A DNA stretch of 17,624 bases from positions 1-17,624 of the forward strand of contig JADQBV010000283.1 of NCBI GenBank assembly GCA_016278415.1. The letters are read 5' to 3'. Shown here one piece after another: positions 1-6,958 of this stretch. The position numbers and the translations under genes are program-made. The DNA comes from Halanaerobiales bacterium. GTDB taxonomy: Bacteria; Bacillota_F; Halanaerobiia; Halanaerobiales; DTU029. Position 1 is the stretch's first letter; each line of letters opens with the position of its first letter. The notes below the pieces were generated by a model. It was not told where the DNA came from. It searched no databases and was given only the letters and a program-made list of their open reading frames with translations.

Positions 1-209
1 TTAGAATACTCCTCTGATATCATATTAACATTTCCTAATCTCTTTACACTAATTAGAAAGGCTTCATCTTCACTGAGTCCATTCACTATCAATTCATCAA
101 TTTGTTCTCGTAGATGATTCTCTAGCTCTATAACATCTCCCTCATTCAATTTACCACTAGAACGTAAATAATCTGACCAAGAACTTATGTTTAATTCTAA
201 ATCAAACAT
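1..209 (-). CDS. HAAS/permease-prefix-type protein, N-terminal part
   Basis: The first 69 codons of a minus-strand gene that runs off the left edge. It begins MFDLELNISSWSDYL and contains a helical segment with LENHLREQIDEL, GLSEDEAF and VKRLGN. This matches the HAAS (permease prefix / DUF1700-like) cytoplasmic domain, which typically precedes transmembrane segments and is typically encoded next to a PadR regulator. The ATG overlaps the padR stop codon by one base (TAATG), so translation is probably coupled to padR. The Shine-Dalgarno GGAGG lies inside the last padR codons. The membrane part is outside the window, so the transported or sensed substrate cannot be told. Family call is by pattern and context. 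Confidence 0.75.
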   Translation of the reverse strand, partial: MFDLELNISSWSDYLRSSGKLNEGDVIELENHLREQIDELIVNGLSEDEAFLISVKRLGNVNMISEEYS

Positions 210-559
210 TATAATCCTCCTTTTTCTTCACCATTATCATATATTTCTGCAGACAAAGTAGAATGAACTATTTGCCACTGTTTTTTATGATTCTCTAGTT
301 CTATTAATCCCTCTTTTTTCAAAAAATAATATTTTCGTCTACGCCCCCTTTCAGATTTTTGCCAATAAGATTCAATAAAATTATTTTTTTCTAGTCTGTG
401 TAATACTGGGTATAACATTCCTTCTGTCCAAACAATTTCATTATTCGATGCCTTCTTTATCTTCTTAATAATTTCATAACCATAACTATCCTGCTTATTC
501 AAAATAGCTAAAATAAGAGGTGTAGCCGAAGCAGCTATTAAATCCTTTGAGATATCCAT
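209..559 (-). CDS. PadR-family transcriptional repressor
   Basis: A 116-aa winged-helix regulator. Visible PadR hallmarks are SYGYEI at about residues 25-30, the recognition-helix segment GMLYPVLHRLE at 47-57, and the basic wing GRRRKYY at 72-78. A C-terminal helix for dimerisation follows. I start it at the ATG at 559, which has GGAGG five bases upstream; an in-frame TTG at 571 would overlap that ribosome site. The gene is first in an operon with the HAAS-domain gene, to which it is coupled by a 1-nt overlap. PadR proteins with such partners usually repress their own operon, and a duplicated 10-bp site in the promoter supports autoregulation. The effector is unknown. Confidence 0.92.
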   Translation of the reverse strand: MDISKDLIAASATPLILAILNKQDSYGYEIIKKIKKASNNEIVWTEGMLYPVLHRLEKNNFIESYWQKSERGRRRKYYFLKKEGLIELENHKKQWQIVHSTLSAEIYDNGEEKGGL

Positions 560-570
560 AAAAACCTCCA

Positions 571-627
571 ATACCTAGAAATGCTATGTATTAAAAATAT
601 TATACCTAGAACTTCAATGTATGTCAA
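571..627 (-). promoter_or_regulatory. padR promoter with duplicated operator-like site
   Basis: Read on the minus strand, TTGACA (627-622), a 17-base spacer and TATAAT (604-599) form a consensus sigma-A promoter. The 10-mer TTCTAGGTAT occurs twice on the same strand, at 611-602 touching the -10 and at 580-571 just before the ribosome site. The offset is 31 bp, about three helical turns. This placement fits a repressor-binding site pair, most simply PadR itself; the binding assignment is inference. Confidence 0.8.
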
Positions 628-738
628 GCTATTTTTTTACCCTGCTTTATAATAACTCATTTTCTCTCTCTAATATTAATTTAACTATTATTTTATTATA
701 CTTATACATACTATTGCTAGATGTACAAATAATAATTA

Positions 739-1211
739 TAAGAAAACAATTGGAGTTCTTTTAAAGTGCTAGGACTTGTAATTTTTAGAACAGATACAGT
801 AATCTTAGATGTTATTTCTGTATCAATTTATGGCATAAGTTTAGCATATTATTTTAAAAAAATGATCGAAAAAACCGTATTATAGGGATTAATATATTTA
901 GAGTAGAATGTATAGTTTATATTAGAGAAAATATTTAACTTATTACTATATTTCACATATTGGACCTGAAGTTTAAAAGAATAAGAACTTTACTTAAAAG
1001 GAATAATATTATTAGTCGCGACCACTTGCTTAAAGGTTTCACTTTTGCGACCATATAGTTTGGGAGATTTGCAATTACTCTTCTTTTCGATGTTCCTGAA
1101 TTTCGGATTATTACATTCAAAACATCTCTGTCCAATTTTATTCTTGCAGTAATTTGGGGAATGCTTATGTCTGAAGTATTACGTAGACTAGGGACTCAAA
1201 AAGTAGGTTAA
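739..1211 (+). pseudogene. Decayed membrane-protein-like reading frames
   Basis: No intact gene is visible between padR and the DUF3231 gene. On the plus strand two protein-like remnants remain. From 742 to 885 the frame reads a hydrophobic stretch containing LGLVIFRTDTVILDVISVSI and YGISLAYYFKK, without a convincing start. From 939 to 1211, in another frame, about 90 codons are broken by a single TAG at 1056. The end contains FRIITFKTSLSNFILAVIWG and then SEVLRRLGTQKVG before TAA. The hydrophobic runs look like former membrane helices. A frameshifted and stop-interrupted gene of about 150 codons is the simplest reading. I do not recognise the family, and chance open frames in AT-rich DNA are possible. 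Confidence 0.3.
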
Positions 1212-1252
1212 CAGTAATTAATAAAAACAATTTCCATCAGGAGGATAAGGCA

Positions 1253-2224
1253 ATGAATATATTTAAAAAAAATCAAACCAACACTGAGAAAATTTCGGCT
1301 GCTGAGGCATATAATATCTGGAACACACTTAGGGTTAGATATAACAGTATAGAGACATATCAAATTTTTATTAATTTTATTCATGATAAAGATTTAGATA
1401 TCTTAATGAAAAATCATAAAGGGGTGTTTAAAAAACAAGCAAAAATATTAGAAGAGAAATCAAAGAAATATAATATTAAATTACCATCAAGGCCTCCTGC
1501 TAAATTAAAGTTTACAGCTGCAATAGACTCAATTACAGATGAGATAATTTTCAGAAGAATTTATCGTGACTTACATACAGAACTATTGGCATTGAGTAAT
1601 ACTATAACAAGCGGTACTGTTAATGATAAACTAAGACAAACATTTACTGAATTTTTTCTCAAGCATCTAAATATCTATGAGTCATTTTATAAATATGGCA
1701 AACTTAAAGGATGGACTGAAATAGCACCAACCTATAAATCAAGTAAGACCAATGGAAATGAAAGTCTCTCTGTTAGTGAGGCTAACCATCTAGACAACCA
1801 TATCAGTTTAAGATATGACCAAAAGAATATGACACAATACTTCTGGACTTTTGCTCATGATACTGAATTTGTTAAACTTTTAAAAGGTGGGTTAATTATA
1901 TTGGATAAACAAATAAAAGAATTAGAAGATATCTCGGAACAACATGAAATTCCTTTACCCGAAAGACCTCCTGTAGCAAGAAAGGGTAATGCTGACCCTG
2001 AAATGATAGAAGATAAATTTATCTACCGCACCATTTTTAGTGCTATACAAAACGCAGTAGATTTACACATAAGAGCTGTTGTAGAAACTATAAGGAATGA
2101 TAAGATACGAGAGTTATTTTTAAGATTACTCCAGGACGAGTTAGAGATATTTGATAATTATTTAAAATATGGTAAATTAAAAGGCTGGATTCACAATAAC
2201 ACTATGTATAGAGCAGAAACCTAA
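1253..2224 (+). CDS. DUF3231 family protein, two tandem repeats
   Basis: A 323-aa all-helical protein made of two homologous halves, about residues 14-160 and 172-318. Landmarks repeat with a constant offset of 158 residues: LPSRPP at 77-82 and LPERPP at 235-240, then YGKLKGW at 148-154 and 306-312. This tandem layout and these motifs are characteristic of DUF3231, a family of spore-forming Bacillota with four-helix, ferritin-like predicted folds and no settled function. AGGAGG at 1239-1244 supports the ATG. There is no signal peptide or membrane segment, so it should be cytoplasmic. It stands alone on this strand, convergent with the tRNA-Thr/kinase unit. Confidence 0.85.
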   Translation: MNIFKKNQTNTEKISAAEAYNIWNTLRVRYNSIETYQIFINFIHDKDLDILMKNHKGVFKKQAKILEEKSKKYNIKLPSRPPAKLKFTAAIDSITDEIIFRRIYRDLHTELLALSNTITSGTVNDKLRQTFTEFFLKHLNIYESFYKYGKLKGWTEIAPTYKSSKTNGNESLSVSEANHLDNHISLRYDQKNMTQYFWTFAHDTEFVKLLKGGLIILDKQIKELEDISEQHEIPLPERPPVARKGNADPEMIEDKFIYRTIFSAIQNAVDLHIRAVVETIRNDKIRELFLRLLQDELEIFDNYLKYGKLKGWIHNNTMYRAET

Positions 2225-2288
2225 TTCTATATAGTTTATATCCCATCCTATTTATTATATCACTAAATAGTTCCGCATGTTTACTATC

Positions 2289-2334
2289 AAACCACTTTTT
2301 ATGGTTTTTCCAAAACCCCTATCAACCCTTGATA
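2289..2334. terminator. Two short hairpins between convergent units
   Basis: AAACCA (2289-2294) pairs with TGGTTT (2302-2307) across a 7-base loop; a T-rich tail follows on the plus strand. TATCAA (2320-2325) pairs perfectly with TTGATA (2329-2334) across CCC. They sit between the ends of the DUF3231 gene and the tRNA-Thr unit and may end transcription from both sides. Neither has a classic long U-tract, so the call is weak. Confidence 0.35.
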
Positions 2335-2338
2335 CAAC

Positions 2339-2414
2339 TGGAGCCGATGACCGGACTTGAACCGGTAGCCTGCTGATTACGGGTCAGCTGCTCTTCCATT
2401 TGAGCTACATCGGC
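2339..2414 (-). tRNA. trnT: tRNA-Thr (anticodon CGT), unusual C33
   Basis: A complete 76-nt cloverleaf with encoded CCA. The acceptor stem is GCCGATG/CATCGGC, the D stem GCTC/GAGC, the anticodon stem GCTGA/TCAGC and the T stem ACCGG/CCGGT with loop TTCAAGT. The anticodon loop reads CCCGTAA, giving CGT and therefore threonine (ACG codons). The base before the anticodon is C instead of the near-universal T33. It begins 25 nt after the histidine-kinase stop on the same strand, so it may be read from that operon or from a promoter inside its 3' end. Confidence 0.95.
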
Positions 2415-2439
2415 TGATATATTGCGTCGTAAAAGATAT

Positions 2440-3918
2440 CTAAATCTCTGAAAATTCAAGTTCTACCAAATCATTTAGGTGTTCCATTTGGAAAACATCT
2501 TCCTCTTCTAAGGTATAAATAGGTAGTTTGATAATAAAATTACTACCAATATCTTTTTCACTTTCAAGTTTAATATCACCTTCATGCATATCAATTATTG
2601 CTTTAACAATTGAAAGTCCAATTCCAGAGCCTTCAAAATTACGAGTCAGAGTCTCACTGATTTGTTTGAAATCCTCAAATATATTCTGCTGTTCTTCCTC
2701 TTCTATGCCTATGCCAGTATCTTTGACTGATATTATAACATTATCCTTCACTTTGTCTATATTAACTGAGATGGTATCACCATTATCAGTAAATTTAACT
2801 GCATTAGATAAGAGATTTAATAATACCCTTTCAATTTGATTTGGGTCACAGGCAGTAATTAGCTTTTTTATACTTGTATTAAATTCCAAAACTTTACCTT
2901 TAGCAAGAACATAATCCTCTACAGAAAAACTAACCCTTTTAACAAGATTTATAATATCAATATTTCTTTTATTCAATTTATAAGAGTCTGAATCAAATTT
3001 AGTAAGGTCTATCAGGTTATTAACTAATCGTAAAAGGCGAAAACTATTTTGTTTGCTTATACCTATATAATTATTCATCTTCTTCCTGTTTTCTTCACTC
3101 ATTTTACTCGTTTGTCTCTCCATCAATTGAATTGAAGAAAAAATAAGATTTAGTGGTGTTTTAAACTCATGTGATAGATTTCGGAAAAAGGTATTCTTCA
3201 GTTTAATGTATTCCAACTCTTGAGTACTTTTATAAAGGTCTTTTTGAATTTTTAATTTATGCAGATTGGCATAAATAAAATGTCTTATAATATATATAAA
3301 TGTTATAATTAAAAGCATAACAAAAATATTATAATATTGGAATGAATACCATAACAATAATCCTATAAAATATGATATTATTATATTAGCAAATAAATTA
3401 CATACATATGAAAAAGAATCCTCATTAATACTGTTACTACCTGATGCAAGGCTTACGACTGACAGAACAAGAAGGTTATTTACTATATAATAAACTAATG
3501 AAGCTATAGCAAACGCCATAAGTATAGTCTCAACACTTTGGTTAACCATAAAATATTGATATGTTAATGCAGAAGCAGCACCAGTAATAATAAACATTGC
3601 CCTATTAAAGACAAATTTATAAAAATAGTGTTCTTTCCTATGGTCTAATTTGACAGAGCTAATAGATATAATAACAGCAACCCAAAAAGGACCATATGTA
3701 TTCATAATAACAAAAGCAATGGGTAAAACCATTCCTACATTTACATCGCGACTGAAAGTAGTGGTGTCAATGAAGTTATTAGTAAACCATATAATTAATA
3801 CAAATAATATAAAGTGATATAAAGAAATACTAGTATAGTAATTGAAATATAAAAATGTACCACATATTATAGATATTAAAGCTACTATTCCTACAAACAA
3901 TTTTACGATAGGCTTCAT
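2440..3918 (-). CDS. Membrane sensor histidine kinase, orphan
   Basis: A 492-aa kinase. Residues 1-215 hold about six to seven hydrophobic helices. The pattern LPIAF, then YGPFW, then FNRAMF resembles the polytopic input domain of some clostridial HD-GYP proteins. The HisKA helix carries the phospho-acceptor H250 in SHEFKTPLN. The ATPase domain shows an N-box (ERVLLNLLSNAVKFT, 363-377), the G1 box DTGIG at 400-404 and the G2 box GSGIGLS at 430-436, so it looks catalytically intact. An acidic tail follows. A GGGGGAGA ribosome site precedes the ATG. There is no response regulator next to it; the nearest downstream gene is tRNA-Thr, so its partner must be elsewhere. The signal sensed is unknown. 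Confidence 0.93.
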   Translation of the reverse strand: MKPIVKLFVGIVALISIICGTFLYFNYYTSISLYHFILFVLIIWFTNNFIDTTTFSRDVNVGMVLPIAFVIMNTYGPFWVAVIISISSVKLDHRKEHYFYKFVFNRAMFIITGAASALTYQYFMVNQSVETILMAFAIASLVYYIVNNLLVLSVVSLASGSNSINEDSFSYVCNLFANIIISYFIGLLLWYSFQYYNIFVMLLIITFIYIIRHFIYANLHKLKIQKDLYKSTQELEYIKLKNTFFRNLSHEFKTPLNLIFSSIQLMERQTSKMSEENRKKMNNYIGISKQNSFRLLRLVNNLIDLTKFDSDSYKLNKRNIDIINLVKRVSFSVEDYVLAKGKVLEFNTSIKKLITACDPNQIERVLLNLLSNAVKFTDNGDTISVNIDKVKDNVIISVKDTGIGIEEEEQQNIFEDFKQISETLTRNFEGSGIGLSIVKAIIDMHEGDIKLESEKDIGSNFIIKLPIYTLEEEDVFQMEHLNDLVELEFSEI

Positions 3919-4189
3919 TTTCTCCCCCTTTAATATACTAAAATTCTATTTAACAAAATATATTACTATTTTATCATTTAATAACAGAAAAATCGACTAT
4001 ATTTGATATATAATATATAGTTCTTTTTAAAAAACATAGTGAAATGGATATAGTACACAGTTTAAAGGGATTATGAAATATGTATAAGAAAACATATGTA
4101 AGTCTGTGAATACCCTACAATTTTTTTCTATTTTACTAAAACAGTACTAAAAATAATTTAATAGTTGAATTTTATTAATAATTTAGGAT

Positions 4190-4378
4190 TTATAAAACCT
4201 CTTTGTTATATGGAGGTTTCTTTTGTTTAGAATTATTATTTTCAATCCTTTTTCTCATATTAAGATATATTTTAATTATTTCTTTACGTCTACACTCATC
4301 ACATAAATCATGATAGTATAGTCTTGCTTGATAAATCCTAATTTCCTTTATCCGTTGACATAATGAACATAATTCCAT
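4190..4378 (-). CDS. Small CxxC...CxxC putative zinc-binding protein
   Basis: A 62-aa protein starting MELCSLCQRIKEI. It has two CxxC knuckles (C4/C7 and C27/C30 in DLCDECRRK) separated by 19 residues, which would make one four-cysteine zinc site. A strongly basic helical tail follows (MRKRIENNNSKQKK). I choose the ATG at 4378 because GGAGG lies about eight bases upstream; a longer frame from 4420 runs through that ribosome site. The fold resembles small zinc-ribbon or treble-clef proteins, and the basic tail would suit nucleic-acid binding, but that is inference. It stands alone between the orphan kinase and the end-joining block. I do not recognise a named family. Confidence 0.65.
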   Translation of the reverse strand: MELCSLCQRIKEIRIYQARLYYHDLCDECRRKEIIKIYLNMRKRIENNNSKQKKPPYNKEVL

Positions 4379-4635
4379 CCTTAACCCTCCTCTTTGGTAC
4401 ATCGTACTATTCTTCTTCAATCATCCTTTAGAATGCTAGAGTCCTATATCTTAAAGTCGTCTTTGGCAGTATATGCCGCTATTTTTTTAGATAACTACAA
4501 CAAAAATCCAGTAGAATAAAAACCCTATCTATATTAACCCTTATTTGTATTATTACCATTCTATCTGTTTTTAAACCCATATTGTATAAAACTCCCCTTG
4601 TGTGGCAGAATATATCATAAAGGGAGGTGTTTTGT

Positions 4636-4830
4636 TTGCCACAAATCAAATGTTCTGTTGACAACTGTAGCTATTGGGATACTGGCAATATTTGTGGAGC
4701 TGACGCAATTGAGGTAGGTAAAAACTTTTTTGGTAATGATGATATGGAGGCTGGTGCTCTAGGGGCTGACCCTTCTATGTCAAATCAAACTAAATGTAAC
4801 ACATTTAAACCAGGAAAAAACAAGAAGTAA
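4636..4830 (+). CDS. DUF1540 family small Cys-rich protein
   Basis: A 64-aa protein with the DUF1540 pattern: IKCSVDNCSYWDTGNICGA at the N-terminus (C6, C11, C20) and KCNTFKP at the C-terminus (C56). The four cysteines probably bind a metal. DUF1540 proteins are common in spore-forming Bacillota; their function is unsettled. The start is chosen as TTG at 4636, with GGGAGG at 4622-4627 eight bases upstream. The alternative GTG at 4627 overlaps the ribosome site itself. A terminator follows directly, so it is probably its own transcription unit ahead of the LigD ligase gene. A second family member lies at 7978-8232. Confidence 0.88.
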   Translation: MPQIKCSVDNCSYWDTGNICGADAIEVGKNFFGNDDMEAGALGADPSMSNQTKCNTFKPGKNKK

Positions 4831-4842
4831 TAAACACTTTCT

Positions 4843-4870
4843 AAATAGCGGGTCTTAACCCCCGCTATTT
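4843..4870 (+). terminator. Intrinsic terminator after DUF1540 gene
   Basis: AAATAGCGGG (4843-4852) pairs perfectly over 10 bp with CCCGCTATTT (4861-4870) around an 8-base loop, followed by CCTTTATTTAT. It lies 12 bases after the DUF1540 stop and only 42 bases before the ligase ATG, so ligase expression needs read-through or a promoter overlapping this hairpin. Confidence 0.85.
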
Positions 4871-4912
4871 CCTTTATTTATGTTTTATAAAATGACTGGA
4901 GTGCTTAATACT

Positions 4913-5806
4913 ATGTTAGAACCCCCATTAGATCCCATGTTGTTATCAACAAAAGAAAAACCCTTTAACTCTACAGATTATTTGTTTGAAATGAAATGGG
5001 ATGGATATCGTTGTATAACATTTCTTGATGATAAAAAAATCATCTTACAAAGCAGAAATAAGAACGATCTCAGCAATTATTTCCCTGAACTAGCTAATAT
5101 ACAACAATATATTAAGGCTGAAAATGCTGTGTTTGATGGTGAGATATGTTATTTAGACAATATAGGAAAACCTGTCTTCTCAAAACTGCAGGAGCGCTTA
5201 AGGAGTAAGAACAAATCTGATATAAAAAATCCAGTCAATTTAATATTATGGGACCTATTATCTTATAATAATAAGGATATATACTCAAAGCCATTAATCG
5301 AAAGAAAACAAATTCTAGAGGAAATTGTAGCAGATAACAAATCTATACTAGTTCCACCTTATGTAATGACAAAAGGCAAAGAACTATATGAAAAAGCAGA
5401 TTTAGAAGAACTTGAAGGCATAGTAGCAAAAAAAATTGACTCGCCCTATGAGTTTCATAGGAGTAAATACTGGTATAAAATAAAATGCTGGAAATATATT
5501 AATACATACATAGGTGGTTATAGTAAAAATGGAAATAGTCTTGCTGTAGGTATGTTTGATAAGGATAATAATCAATTACTCTACATGGGTAAGGTTAAAA
5601 TATCACTAAGTCAAGAAATGAATGAAGCCCTATTCCGATTTTTCCCATGCATTATTAGTGAAAATTGTCCTTTTAAAGAAATACCTAAGAATAGTGACTT
5701 GTATTGGGTTAGACCAGTAATAAAAACCAAAATAAGATATACAGAACTAAGCAGGCATAATACATTCAGGCACGGCTTTGCAGTTAATATTTTATATGAT
5801 ACTTAA
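4913..5806 (+). CDS. ligD: LigD-type ATP-dependent DNA ligase, stand-alone
   Basis: A 297-aa ATP-dependent ligase of the bacterial NHEJ class. Motif I is EMKWDGYR with the adenylated lysine at K28; motif III is VFDGEI (about 73-78); motif IV is EGIVAKK (168-174); motif V is WYKIKC (187-192). An OB-fold region follows to the C-terminus. It seals double-strand breaks with Ku. Multi-domain LigD proteins fuse ligase, polymerase and nuclease; here only the ligase is present and the polymerase is a separate gene downstream. The ATG at 4913 has GGAG 11 bases upstream and begins MLEPPLDPML, a family-like start. In-frame ATGs at 4880 and 4892 lack a ribosome site but cannot be excluded. Confidence 0.93.
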   Translation: MLEPPLDPMLLSTKEKPFNSTDYLFEMKWDGYRCITFLDDKKIILQSRNKNDLSNYFPELANIQQYIKAENAVFDGEICYLDNIGKPVFSKLQERLRSKNKSDIKNPVNLILWDLLSYNNKDIYSKPLIERKQILEEIVADNKSILVPPYVMTKGKELYEKADLEELEGIVAKKIDSPYEFHRSKYWYKIKCWKYINTYIGGYSKNGNSLAVGMFDKDNNQLLYMGKVKISLSQEMNEALFRFFPCIISENCPFKEIPKNSDLYWVRPVIKTKIRYTELSRHNTFRHGFAVNILYDT

Positions 5807-6056
5807 CAAATCATGTTTCACCGCCCCTTCATTATATACGCAAGGTCGGGCTACTCCAGAGCACCACCAATTTTGACATTAAGGTAGCAGCACTAGGCCA
5901 TCGAGGCCTTCGAAACAAAGTGAGTTTGAAAAGATTTATATTTTATCGAATTTACCTTGTTTTGATTATGGCGAAAGTCAATTTGATTTTTTGTTATTCA
6001 TAGCTTGAAAGACGAGCGCAAAGTTTGAGTTATTAAACATTTAGGAGGAAAAGAGA
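5807..6056. other. Compositionally odd spacer between the two ligD genes
   Basis: No gene is visible here in either direction; the longest start-to-stop frames are under 20 codons. The stretch from about 5820 to 5915 is clearly richer in G and C than its surroundings, unlike ordinary intergenic DNA in this window. It contains AGGCC-ATCGA-GGCCT (5895-5909), a perfect 5-bp-arm hairpin, followed by TTCGAA. Related words CAAAGTGAGTTTGA (around 5917-5930) and CAAAGTTTGAG (around 6019-6029) recur. It could be a dispersed intergenic repeat, a remnant of an inserted element, or a structured RNA. The downstream part carries the AGGAGG site of the polymerase gene. Confidence 0.45.
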
Positions 6057-6953
6057 ATGACATCTTTAGTTGTTGACGAGTTTCAAGTTAAGTTGAGTAA
6101 CCTAGAAAAAATCTTTTGGCCAGAACTGGGATATACAAAAGGTGACTTAATAAATTATTATGCAGAAATCTACCCTTATATTGATATCTTTTTAAAAAAT
6201 CGTCCATTATCATTAAAAATCTATCCAGATGGTATAAATGGAAGTTATTTTTTTCAAAAAAATATTCCAGAACACGCTCCCCATTGGCTTAGTAATGCCC
6301 CTATTTACTCTAAACACCGCAAAGAGCCTATAAATTGGGTAATGGTAAATAAGTTATCTGACCTTCTCTGGGTAGCTAATAGTGCTTCTATTGAACTTCA
6401 CAGTTGGTTTTCAACTTTAGATAATCTGGATAATCCTAGTTTTGCCGTTTTTGATCTGGACCCAGGTGAGAATTCCTCTTTTCAGGATGTAATTTCCGTA
6501 GCTTTGTTAATAAAAAGAATAATGGATGAACTGACCATCAAGGCATATCTCAAAACCTCAGGAAAATCAGGCCTCCATATCTATATACCTGTGAAAGAAA
6601 GATATACATATGAACATATAAAAGACTTTTTAAAATCTATAGCCCTAATGGTAATAAAATTGGACTCTAAAATTTCTACTATAGAATGGAGAAAAAAAGA
6701 AAGAGAGGGCAAGGTATATATTGATTATAGGCAAAATGGTCGCGGTAAAACCCTCCCTGTACCATATTCATTACGCCCTACAGATACCGCCACTGTATCA
6801 ACTCCATTAAGCTGGGATGAGTTGTATAAAGAGATAAAACCAACTGACTTTACAATTAATAATATTTTCCAAAGGCTTAATGGCAAAGGTGATCTCTGGT
6901 CAGATATATTTGATAATAAACAGGAATTACCAGACTATTTAATAAGGGTTTAG
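6057..6953 (+). CDS. ligD: LigD-type polymerase (PrimPol/AEP), stand-alone
   Basis: A 298-aa archaeo-eukaryotic primase-family polymerase of the LigD class. It fills gaps and adds (ribo)nucleotides at broken ends before ligation. Visible motifs are the metal-binding FDLDPG (D133, D135), the nucleotide-binding KTSGKSGLHIYIPV (S168, G169, G172, H174) and the third acidic residue D223 in VYIDYRQNGRGKT. The N-terminal VKLSNLEKIFWPELGYTKGD and LSLKIYPDG are typical of the family. The length is normal for a single polymerase domain; no 3'-phosphoesterase domain is encoded here. AGGAGG at 6043-6048 supports the ATG. Its stop is five bases from the stop of the convergent Ku gene. Confidence 0.95.
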   Translation: MTSLVVDEFQVKLSNLEKIFWPELGYTKGDLINYYAEIYPYIDIFLKNRPLSLKIYPDGINGSYFFQKNIPEHAPHWLSNAPIYSKHRKEPINWVMVNKLSDLLWVANSASIELHSWFSTLDNLDNPSFAVFDLDPGENSSFQDVISVALLIKRIMDELTIKAYLKTSGKSGLHIYIPVKERYTYEHIKDFLKSIALMVIKLDSKISTIEWRKKEREGKVYIDYRQNGRGKTLPVPYSLRPTDTATVSTPLSWDELYKEIKPTDFTINNIFQRLNGKGDLWSDIFDNKQELPDYLIRV

Positions 6954-6958
6954 TATAA

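Noticed and set aside
953..1135. Minus-strand open frame of 60 codons
   Set aside because: No ribosome site and an unconvincing composition; it overlaps more protein-like plus-strand remnants.
2528..2839. Plus-strand open frame of 103 codons
   Set aside because: Antisense to the ATPase domain of the histidine kinase; serine-rich shadow composition and no ribosome site.
4465..4488. GGCA-GTATA-TGCC followed by T-rich bases, terminator-like
   Set aside because: Only a 4-bp stem and no plus-strand gene upstream.
4578..4586. CATATTGTA before the first DUF1540 gene, resembling a sporulation sigma E/K -10 element
   Set aside because: Short AT-rich match without a convincing -35; expected by chance in this sequence.
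5807..6056. Possible small peptides in the ligD spacer
   Set aside because: All start-to-stop frames are under 20 codons without ribosome sites.
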